From Progne subis subis (lineage: Eukaryota > Chordata > Aves > Passeriformes > Hirundinidae): DNA of 64,000 nucleotides. How positions within the stretch are numbered: the stretch's first letter is position 1; each line of letters opens with the position of its first letter. The translations under genes and the position numbers were made by a program. The notes below the pieces were generated by a model that did not search any database, was not told the origin of the DNA, and saw nothing but the letters and a program-made list of their open reading frames with translations. Positions 13,201 to 21,126 of this stretch are shown piece by piece. The DNA is taken from NCBI GenBank assembly GCA_022316685.1, contig JAKJHU010000037.1:1537792-1601791 (forward strand). The letters run 5' to 3'.

Positions 13201-16200
13201 CCCTGAAGATCATTAAAATTCCGAATTGCCATTAGAGATTAATGTTTCTGACAAATGATCAGCAGTGATATATTTAATAATATATTTTAAGCTACTTTAT
13301 TTAAATTTCAGAATTAACATACTCCTCAGCTATATGGACTACTATGTCAGGTTTAGGGAGAAAACACTGACTCTGCTTTATTAAAAACCCTTTTACAGAT
13401 TTCTACAGGAAACATTTCTATACATTTACAGTTCAAAATCTAAACTATATCTTGGCAATTTTAGCAGCAGAGTTCATTCGTACTGGAAGTGGAACAAAAA
13501 AAGCAAATGTCTAAAGTTTTTTCTTTAATTCCATACAAAATGAATTTTTTTTTTTTTTTTTGTGAATAGAAATGATGTAAACTTAAACGAATTTCAGTTC
13601 TTGAGAAAAATAAAGAACTCTTCAGCTTATCAGCTCTGTACTGCTTTGGATAGCTAATCTGAATTGGGATGGGAAGAATTCATAATAAAGCATTGTCCTG
13701 CTCCCAATGTAACTTTAAGCAACAATGGTTTTGGGGACTCTGGAAAACAAATTCCTTGCTATTCCACCATTCAAAGAAGCTTCAAGCACTTCATGCTTGA
13801 GTTTCAGAAACACTTAGTTTCAAGAATTAATATGATAATTTTAATTTATGGTGTTTTCAGATTGTATGGTTACTTCTCTTACATACAGCATGATTTCAAC
13901 ATTGAACAGATGCACTACTCTAGAGTGTTACAGTGACAATTTTTAACCTGTACAGCAACATAAATGAAGATATAATCTATTGTTTTGCAATATGAATGTT
14001 TACTCATAGACACTGTGCGTACTTCACTTTTAAAGAATATTCACATTTGCAGTAATGATTTTAATTTACCCTCCAGCCTTTTAACTTCATCTCAACAAGT
14101 ACACGTTAGTGTATTTACAGGAAAAGAGAGAGAGGCGTAAATGTTCTCTAGTGGTGCAGATGCTGCTTTTGGTATCAGACATGCTCTGAAAAACAGACAT
14201 TGGCACTTCCAAACGGGACAACATGTCTTGATAGAGCTTTCATAGCTCCCAGAATTATCAAAGCCAAAGAATAAAGTATGCTTGTAGGCATATAATCAAA
14301 ACAGTATCATATATCAGTAACATATCAGTGTGGAACACATGCAGCAAAGAGCTGAAAATTCCAGATACAGTAAGAAAATTTAGCAGTTTTTCAGCTGGGA
14401 GTCTGGCAGGCCTCCATCCAGGTGAAATACTCTAATGATACTTAAACACAAACTTAATTTAACACATGTATCTGGCTTGAGCATACATCTTCTTTATTAA
14501 AAAAGCTTCTACCTATATGCACAAAACAATTGTGTCTGTGGCAGCCTACAAAATCTAACATTTCTGTTAATAGAAACCTACATAAACCATACTGAACAGT
14601 CAGGTTAAAGTAGTTCAGCATCTCAATTTTTTCACATTTAAGACTGAACAGGTGATAAATATTCCTTGGGAACCTAAGGTTTTCGATGCAGGCCTTCAGA
14701 TTTTTTCTGAATCTTGCCCTTCAATTCAAACAACAAGAACAAACATATGCAGCAGCACCAGGAGGAGGAGGTGGAACTAACAGCATCATCCTATCCCATT
14801 CATTTACAGCATTGTTATCCCATTTTAAAGCTTTCCATCTCAAGAGCACTATTTTGAAGACACTGTAATCAGTCTGTTTTTAATTACTAAGAGTTCAGAG
14901 AAAATCTTTAGATACAAGAATGAGCTTAAGCAGATTTTGCAGAAAACAAAAACTGGGGCACACAGGTCTGCAGTCAGACAAATGAAAATCTGTTTGGGGG
15001 ATTTCTCAGATTTTTCTTCCTGCATTGATATTCAAGATGTGCAGCTTTACCTACCATCACTGCCAGGCAAGAAGGATAAGCAGACATCCATAACAAATCC
15101 ATTTCCAAACTGCAGAATTTCAATGCATTTAGCTGAAAAACAGGAACAGACAGTGTTTATCTCATTCACTGTAACTATTACACTGACGCTGTCATTTCCT
15201 TCTATATTATGTCTCTAAAATTTCCCATCCATTTTTATTTTAAGGAGCTGAAAAAAATCTACTTTTTTTCCAGAAGCCTAAACAATAATATCATCTTACA
15301 TGTGGCCATAAAAATTCATCCAGTTATTTGAGTTAGAAGATAACACTACATATTAAATCCATACCACTTCAGTGTGGTAACACACCAGAAGCAATAAAAC
15401 ACAATAAATAAATAAACCAGAAGCAATAAATTACAAAATATATCCTGCAGCAACAACATTCGCAACACAAGAAGACAAAAGTGAATCCATTTGCTACAAC
15501 AGCAGCTAGAGAGATGAGGAAAAACCTGCAAACACCCCTGAGGATCTTGGAAATGGTTAAACTAGTAAGCCATCCAGATCAAAATAAACAAGAGGATAGC
15601 AGAAAAAAAAAAATCTCTCTACAGTGGAAGAATTAGTCCCTCTAGCACTGTAACCCACACCAGTAAGACAAAATGGAAAAGACAGAGGACTTCACGGGGT
15701 TCTTTGGGAGCACCAAAAATGCCTTCTGGAACATGGGACTGTAGATTGGCAACTCCCACCTCCCTCATGTAGGCAAGGCAATTTGAAATCTTCAAACACA
15801 CCAGAGAAGGAAGAAAGTAGCTAATGAGATGCAGTTACTGTAACTCAACCAGCAAACAACACCTTAAATCTCGATTATCTACCCAGTTTATTTCTTACGT
15901 ATTTTAGAATGCTGTGTTCCCATATTTCCATGCAAGGGCCTAGTTCAACAGAAGGTCAAGATCCCATTATCCCAAACTTCACTGGACTCAAGCCAATAGG
16001 AAAAAAACAAGTGACTAGTTAAACCTCACCTTTCTAATGCCAGCATTAATCATTTTACTATGTAATTTTACTTCACACATGCATACAGCTAGTCTGCCAC
16101 CACATTACAGAGCAAAACACTGGTTCAGATTATCATAATTTGAATATGTATTTTTTTAAAAAAAGTAAATTCAGGCCCTGCACCCCTGATGAAATATAAA

Positions 16201-19200
16201 GATAAATCATTCTGCAAAACAAATCTGACCCACGGCTTTTGAAGAGTGATACAGTGATTTGATGTACTCAAGTCTGAAGAGAAATCAATGTAGTTGCATT
16301 GCAAGATGTTAGTATTTAATACCTAATGGATAAGCATTCATCATTCTTATTTAGCCAGTGTGTTATCCCCAACATTAAAAAAATTTTACCTTCTGAACCA
16401 TGCCAAGACCAGATTCTCACAGTAGAGTCAGAGGCTGCAGAAGCTATTAGCAGATTTAAATCAGGTTCACCTGACTGGCAGACAGCATCCACAGCAAAAA
16501 CAGCTTCGGTGTGGCCTTTGAGAGGAATACTTTTCACAAGCTAAACACATGAGAAAATTTTACAGACTCTTAAATTCCAGGAACTGGGGAGAATTTTAAA
16601 AGCCATTTTAGAAAAAAACCACAATACTGAAAATGAGTTCTATACCTGCAATGACAGTGTCTGCCAAGCTATGCTTAAGCTAAAGCACATCCCAGGATAT
16701 CCAGAGAAGGGATACAGCAGCAATGAATATTAACTTGGTAAGATTTTGCTCAAAGCAGAACAGAATTAAATGTTCCTCTGTACACTATACAAACCTTACC
16801 CTTCCTTGAGGGAAGCTGGAAACAGTACAGAAGTTAGGAAGAGCAGTTTTCCTTCCATTTACTCCTTCTCTTGTCCCTCACCCTAAGGAACATCTCACAA
16901 AAGTTTGGAGAACCTTAATGAAGGAGACAGAGCAGAGAACACAACGGAACAAGCAGCAGCAACAGCAGCTCTAGCAGCGATGTTTGGCGTGTTCTCACAA
17001 ACCAAAACAGCTTTTTACTCCTTCAAAATGCCAACATGAAAAACAAAACCACTAAATTTAGATGAGTACAGGTGATTCAATTTGCCATCTGTTCCTCATA
17101 AACACAAAGATCAAAATGAGAAGCTTTTAATTTTGCAACCAGAAGTCATCCAGCATATATCCAAATGTTATCATACACAGACTTGACATCTCTTTCCAAA
17201 ATACAGCCTGGTAGGCCCCAGTAAGCATTTCTCATTGGTTCAATACAGAACTTTGTTTTTAAGAATTTAAACTAGTCTAGAACTGCCATTAAAATATGCA
17301 CATTTAACCAATTGCCAATGGCTGTGCACCAAATCAGCAGAAAAGATTTATTAAAAAAGTCTGTAACTTCAATAAATGCATGAACAGTTACAATGGGTAA
17401 GGATCAGAAATAACTTATTTCTGAAAACTCTCCCCCATCAAAGTAGGTTCATTTCCCCCTATGATGCATTCTCATGCATTTTAAAATGCCAAGTCTAATA
17501 ACCCAATTTGAGACAGATGATGAAATGGGTTACCTACACAGCCATTCACAACCCAATGCCTAATAAGGAACATTTTAAAAGCTGGATAATAAAGTGGTTT
17601 TTTTAATCAAAAGTTCAGGTCGTTCTGAAGGCTCTTTCACAGAACACTGGATCTTTTGCCTTACATTTTACAGTACAAATAATAAATTAGCATGTGTCAA
17701 TTTCTCTGACAAAAGCCAATTGTTGCACAGATTTTTTTATTTTCATTTTTGGTAAACATCTACACCAACTTGTATAGAACCCCGGTAAGACTACCTATAA
17801 ACAAACCCCACACTCTCGCACAGATTGACCACAAATCAATAGAAATGGATATAAGGAAACAAGGAAAAAGGGTACAGAAAATGCCAGCTCAGAATGGGCC
17901 TCATGATTTGAAGGTTTTAAGGTGGTTTAAGGAAAAACTATCATGTGAGATCAGAAAGCTGATGAGTCAAGAACAGACAAACAGGCTCTTTCAGACACCT
18001 AAACAAATCCACTCAATGACTGACAGGTTAGTCTTTACCAATGTTGATTTGAAAAAGATGAACCACAGAAAAGAAGAAAGTTTCATTTATAGTAAAACAT
18101 AGCAAGACAGAGTACCAACAATTTCAAGGATATACACACTGGGTTCAATTAAAAAAAAAAGAAAAAACAGTCAAAGTGAAACAAATAGTATGAACCAGAA
18201 ATACAGACAAAACAGATAATTTGTGGTATGTGAGAGAGGTAGTGCAGAGGGAGATCTGAAAAGAGGTTATTCCTGCTTACCTGATTATTCCATGTTACGG
18301 TATCTTTCAATTCCCAAAGAATGAGTTGTTTATCAGATCCACCAGAAATTAACTCTGTTTCAGAAGCTAAAAAACATGTTTTGGTTAGTTCAGTGTACAC
18401 TTAACTTTGTAATAGCAACATAAGCTGTTCTACTGGTTACTTCTCACAAAGTACCACTGGAAACCAAAGCTTCCACCAAAATAAAGTATGGTTAATAGGA
18501 GTTGCCCTGTGCAAAATAGGTTATGAGCAAAGACATTCCCTAAGAAAACATAAAGAGAAAACTCACAGGACTGTTTAAAGTTCTGTTTGAAAGTGGTATT
18601 TCCAAAACACTCTCAAAAATCCAATGGTGTAAATTAATCTTTTGGAGTTTTGTTTGGTCTTTTTAGAAGATAGGAAAATAAAGCAAGAGAAACCTAAACA
18701 AACAGAATTCAGAGCTTCACAAGAAAATTTAATTCCCATGTTCCCTGAAAATAACTTCCCTTAATAATTTTTAAGAAGAATACGTTTTAGTGCACCCCAT
18801 TGAAAAGATGGCATTTTATATCATTATTAAAAACCAAAATTTGCACCTCAGTATTTCTCAAAAAAGGAAGCAGCACATCACATTAACAGTCTAATCAACA
18901 TTTGCATTTCTCTTTTTCAGTGAGTTTCCAGAAAGGCCCAAGGGCAGGAATATATGCTTATAAAAAGCCTGCACTAAGAAATGTTAAATCCTGGAATTAC
19001 TATCCAGAAAAAGCCTCATAAATGTCTCAAACATTACTATCTACCTCTAAAGATCTTTTTCAAGCCCATAACCTCTATGCAACTTCAGAGCTTTATATCA
19101 GAGATTGCTGCAAATGTCTCGCAAATCAGTTCACAAAGCCAAAACATGCTGAACTCCAAACCTTACTAAACAGACTGGTAGCAGAAAAAGCAGCACAAAC

Positions 19201-20301
19201 CATTGACCCCTGTGAGCTGCCACAGCCCCAGGCAAACATCTTCTTGGGGTGCCCTTGGCTGTGGGGCCAGGAGCAGAGATCCCCTCACCCACCAGGCAGC
19301 TCACCTGGGTTTGGCAGATTACATTCCTGCAGACCCATCTGTTAAAATGAGGCCACACCTCGAGTACTGCATCTAGTTCTGAGCCCGGAAGACAAGGGTC
19401 TGGAGCACTCATCTTAAGACGAGTGGCTGAGGGAGCTGGGCATGTCTAGCCTGGAGAAAAGGAGGCTCAGGGCAGACCTGATCGTTCTCTACCACCACCT
19501 GAAAGGAGGGTGTAGCCAGGTGGGGGTCGGTCTCCCCTCCCACGTAGCAAGGGACAGGATGAGAGAACACAGTCTTAAGCTGTGCCAGGGGAGGTTTAGG
19601 TTGGACATAAGGGAAAATGTCTTCACAGCAAGTGTGATTTGACATTGGAATGGACTGCCTGGGGAGGTGGTGGAGTCACTGTCCCCGTAGGTATTTAAGG
19701 AAAGGCAGGACGTGGCACTCAGTGCCATGGTCTGGTTGACACGGTGGTGTTGGGTTATAGATTGAACTCGATGCCCTCAGAGGTATTTTCCAAACTCATT
19801 CTGTGAAAATCCCTATTAGGAAGCATCGCAGTCCCGTATTTCCTTGAGTGAACAGCGCAGCCCCGCTGTCTCTGAGCCTCCTCCACCTCCTGTCCCCTGC
19901 AGGGGCAGCAGCACCCGCGGCCCGAGGGGCCTCGGCCCCACCGCGACACCGCACCCCCGACGGGCCGGGGGCTGAAGGCTGCGCTACTCACCGCGGTCCC
20001 GCCGGCGAACCCAGCGCACGCAGTTCACCCTGCCGGCATGGCCGCGAAGGGCGGCGATCGCCCGCCTCACCTGCGGGACAGACAGACAGACAGCACGGAA
20101 ACTAAGGGACCGGTCCCGCTCCCGCTCCGGGCCCCGCGCCCGGCCCCACCCCAGAGCGCATCAGCTCACCGCCGGGTCGTAGAGGATGACGTCGTGGCAG
20201 CTGCCGAAGGCGAGGAGGCCGCCGCGGCCCCAGGCCACGGCGCCGCCGCCCGCTCGGTTGGCGCAGCAGGCGATGTGACAGAGCGACACGGGCGCCGCCA
20301 T
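1179..20301 (-). CDS. ELP2: ELP2, Elongator complex subunit 2 (5' part, 10 exons, 3' end outside window)
   Basis: ELP2 is the WD40 scaffold of the Elongator core (ELP1-ELP2-ELP3), which acts mainly in the cytoplasm on wobble uridines of tRNAs; it was also described as STAT3-interacting protein StIP1. Ten minus-strand exons join in one frame to 330 codons: 20170-20301, 19992-20070, 18281-18366, 16390-16540, 15055-15132, 10879-10943, 4960-5026, 3983-4117, 2974-3069, 1179-1279. Motifs seen include [15 protein letters not shown] (res 29-43), [10 protein letters not shown] (79-88), [11 protein letters not shown] (206-216), [12 protein letters not shown] (226-237), [15 protein letters not shown] (278-292) and [11 protein letters not shown] (308-318). 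WD40 GH positions are 54-55, 108-109, 206-207 and 280-281, with blade-closing W at 88, 143, 237 and 318. This fits the first of the two propellers of the roughly 820-residue family protein. The start matches the short N terminus of vertebrate ELP2 and has a strong Kozak context. The identification rests on recalled family sequence. No frameshift or in-frame stop occurs, so the gene looks functional. Confidence 0.96.
2974..3069 (-). CDS. ELP2: ELP2 exon 9 (residues 265-296 plus one base)
   Basis: The acceptor is TGTGGTAG and the donor is GTAAAA. It encodes [20 protein letters not shown] and HWQPSISK, the start of the next WD blade (GH at 280-281). Intron 8 spans 3070-3982 (913 bp) with no recognised repeat. 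Confidence 0.95.
3983..4117 (-). CDS. ELP2: ELP2 exon 8 (residues 220-264 plus one base)
   Basis: The acceptor AG is at 4119-4118 and follows a purine-rich stretch; the nearest pyrimidine tract is an almost pure T run (complement of 4131-4153). Donor GTAGGT is chosen because it keeps frame with exon 9. It encodes [18 protein letters not shown], then an acidic/basic loop ([17 protein letters not shown]) that matches the family's variable insert before the next blade. Confidence 0.94.
4131..4153. repeat. A-rich run forming the pyrimidine tract of ELP2 intron 7
   Basis: On the coding (minus) strand this is a T16 run plus CTTTTTC, ending about 11 nt upstream of the exon 8 acceptor. It is both a homopolymer and a likely splicing element. 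Confidence 0.85.
4960..5026 (-). CDS. ELP2: ELP2 exon 7 (residues 198-219 plus one base)
   Basis: The acceptor is TTATTCAG. The donor is GTCAGT, which departs from consensus at +3. It encodes [19 protein letters not shown], a diagnostic stretch for ELP2. Intron 6 (5027-10878, 5.85 kb) is the longest seen here and carries two CR1 fragments. Confidence 0.95.
6191..6482 (-). mobile_element. CR1 LINE 3' fragment in ELP2 intron 6
   Basis: It reads as reverse-complement CR1 3' region: AAAGATCATCTAG, then GGGGCATCCACAGCCTCTCT, CAGTGCCTCACCACTCTCAC and TTTCTTCCTAATATCTA. The element's 3' end lies on the left. It is 5'-truncated, like most CR1 copies. Confidence 0.88.
7598..7680 (+). mobile_element. 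CR1 3' terminal fragment in ELP2 intron 6
   Basis: The plus strand has AGGAGTTGGACCCAGCAATC, GGTCTCCTCAAACTTGAGA and a terminal ATTCTAAGATTCTATGATTC, the CR1 3' octamer-type tail. Only about 80 bp remains. Confidence 0.75.
10879..10943 (-). CDS. ELP2: ELP2 exon 6 (residues 176-197)
   Basis: The acceptor is TTTCTAG and the donor is GTAATT. It encodes [21 protein letters not shown], matching the family's [21 protein letters not shown], and ends in phase 0. It is a short 65-bp exon. Intron 5 (10944-15054) is 4.1 kb and AT-rich, with a T17 run at about 13,545-13,561 and no recognised mobile element. Confidence 0.95.
15055..15132 (-). CDS. ELP2: ELP2 exon 5 (residues 150-175 plus one base)
   Basis: The acceptor is TTTTTCAG. 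Two overlapping donors are possible, GTAGGT directly after GATG and GTAAAG four bases later. Only the first keeps the frame into exon 6 (GSD then VPILACG); the second gives a stop. It encodes [21 protein letters not shown], matching the family's [20 protein letters not shown]. Intron 4 spans 15133-16389. Confidence 0.94.
16390..16540 (-). CDS. ELP2: ELP2 exon 4 (residues 100-149 plus one base)
   Basis: The acceptor is GTGTTTAG (AG at 16542-16541) and the donor is GTAAAA. It encodes [20 protein letters not shown], then [19 protein letters not shown], a complete second WD blade (GH at 108-109, W at 143). Intron 3 (16541-18280, 1,740 bp) shows no repeat that I recognise. Confidence 0.95.
18281..18366 (-). 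CDS. ELP2: ELP2 exon 3 (residues 71-99)
   Basis: The acceptor follows a T-rich tract ending TTTTTTAG; the donor is GTAAGC. It encodes [20 protein letters not shown] and ends with WNNQ in phase 0. GGSD...W is the blade-closing signature of the first WD repeat. The 1,625-bp intron 2 (18367-19991) contains a CR1 copy at its promoter-proximal end. Confidence 0.95.
19345..19815 (+). mobile_element. CR1 LINE 3' portion in ELP2 intron 2
   Basis: The plus strand carries the CR1 landmarks: AATGAGGCCACACCTCGAGT at the left, CTGGAGAAAAGGAGGCTCAG, GTTTAGGTTGGACATAAGGG, TGGAATGGACTGCC, and a 3' end near CTCATTCTGTG. It is opposite in orientation to ELP2 and stops about 90 bp before the CpG island. Confidence 0.92.
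19992..20070 (-). CDS. ELP2: ELP2 exon 2 (residues 45-70 plus one base)
   Basis: The acceptor is CCCGCAG (AG at 20072-20071) and the donor is GTGAGT (19991-19990). It encodes the first WD-repeat entry, [13 protein letters not shown], which matches the family's NGHTARVNCIQW. The upstream intron 1 is only 99 bp (20071-20169), and its polypyrimidine tract is a GTCT tetranucleotide repeat on the coding strand. The exon ends in phase 1. Confidence 0.94.
20078..20093. repeat. (ACAG)4 tetranucleotide in ELP2 intron 1
   Basis: The complement CTGTCTGTCTGT makes the polypyrimidine tract of the 99-bp intron 1, ending seven bases before the acceptor AG. Confidence 0.85.
20170..20301 (-). CDS. ELP2: ELP2 exon 1 (coding part, residues 1-44)
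   Basis: It encodes [13 protein letters not shown] through LYDPA and ends in phase 0 at donor GTGAGC (20169-20168). The ATG at 20301-20299 has A at -3 and G at +4. The reading frame stays open upstream without another in-frame ATG in the part I checked, and the family N terminus supports this start. The exon is very GC-rich and lies in the CpG island. The 5'UTR extends to the right by an unknown length. Confidence 0.95.
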
Positions 20302-20304
20302 CTT
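20294..20304 (-). promoter_or_regulatory. YY1-type motif overlapping the ELP2 start codon
   Basis: The minus strand reads AAGATGGCGGC, matching the YY1 consensus AANATGGCGGC. YY1 sites at or just after the transcription start often contain the translation start of housekeeping genes, which implies a very short 5'UTR here. Confidence 0.6.
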
Positions 20305-20357
20305 CGCCGCCGCCGCGTGCGCGACCCCGCGCGGCTCCCATGGCAACGACCCCGCGC

Positions 20358-20367
20358 GGGGCGGGGC
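20358..20367 (+). promoter_or_regulatory. GC box (SP/KLF-type site)
   Basis: It is a perfect GGGGCGGGGC, 57 bp upstream of the ELP2 ATG and inside the CpG island. It is a plausible core promoter element that would bind SP1/KLF factors; binding is inferred. Confidence 0.6.
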
Positions 20368-20512
20368 CTGAGGGGGCCGCGGCGCGGGCGCCACCGGGCG
20401 GAGCGGCGCGGGGTCGTGTGGAGATTTTCGGTGGGAGGTGGAAGTGTTTATCTTTTTTGCCGGTCTTGCCGAGACCTCAGGGGTTTAAAAAGTTTAAAAC
20501 TTTTCTGTTTGC

Positions 20513-20760
20513 TGGTTTCTGTGAAGAAATTCCTCCTAATGTCCAACCTAAATGTCCCCTGGAGCCGCTTAAGGCTGTGTCCTCATCCTGTCGCTGGGTG
20601 CCTGGGAGAAGAAAGCGACCCCTACCCGGGTACAGCCTCTTCTCAGGGAGTTATAGGGGCCATTAAGTTCCCCCTGAACCTCCTTTTCTACAGGCTAACA
20701 ACCCCAGCTCCCTCAGCCACTCCCCATAAGGATTTACCCTCTAGATCCTTCACCAAGTGG
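20513..20760 (-). mobile_element. CR1 LINE fragment upstream of ELP2, lacking its 3' end
   Basis: The reverse complement reads as CR1, including TTTAGGTTGGACATTAGGAG. It breaks off just past the TTTCTTCAC landmark on its 3' side, so the terminal 3' segment is absent. This is unusual because CR1 normally keeps its 3' end. Confidence 0.85.
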
Positions 20761-21073
20761 ATTCCACCTGAGCTGCAGGAGAGCTGGGTATCAGACATCT
20801 TATCACTGTCACCCATTCCTGGGCTGTTGCTATTGCCTGTGAAGCCAATTCCTGATCAGGAATCATGTTCAAATTAAGTCTCTGACGTCGGGATGTATTT
20901 AATACTACCATATGTGGTGTCCTAAAATGACTATCATGGAAAACAGAATTTGCAACTGAGCAATGGCCAGGCTGAATGTCTTGATCTGAATATGCTTGAA
21001 TACCTTTGCTTTTCAGGGAAGAAAGTTGAGAACGTAGCAAATAGTGAACTCCATCTGTTACCTTTTTTTTTTT

Positions 21074-21084
21074 AATATATACAT

Positions 21085-21117
<33 letters not shown>

Positions 21118-21126
21118 TATAAAAAA
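21074..21126. repeat. TA / (CATA)n simple repeat
   Basis: ATACATATACATACATAC repeats run into an AT dinucleotide stretch and a short A run, preceded by T11. Confidence 0.95.

Larger units (their letters stand above)
19900..20420. promoter_or_regulatory. ELP2: CpG island promoter of ELP2
   Basis: This is the only strongly GC- and CpG-rich stretch in the window. It covers exons 1 and 2, intron 1 and about 120 bp upstream of the start codon. I see no TATA box, as expected for a housekeeping promoter. Edges are judged by eye. Confidence 0.88.

Noticed and set aside
15050..15060. Alternative donor GTAAAG for ELP2 exon 5, four bases beyond GTAGGT
   Set aside because: Using it shifts the frame in exon 6 to an early stop; the first donor restores the family sequence VPILACG.
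17749..18102. 117-codon plus-strand frame inside ELP2 intron 3
   Set aside because: Its length is notable for AT-rich DNA, but it has no recognised domain, no intact neighbouring exon and a Lys-rich composition expected by chance.
20161..20394. Longer ELP2 N terminus read in frame from upstream
   Set aside because: The upstream codon at 20,394 is GTG, not ATG, and the family protein begins near MxAPV, matching the ATG at 20,301.
20038..20877. 279-codon plus-strand open frame, the longest in the window
   Set aside because: It is the antisense of ELP2 exons 1-2 in the CpG island joined to a reversed CR1. High GC and lack of stops explain it.
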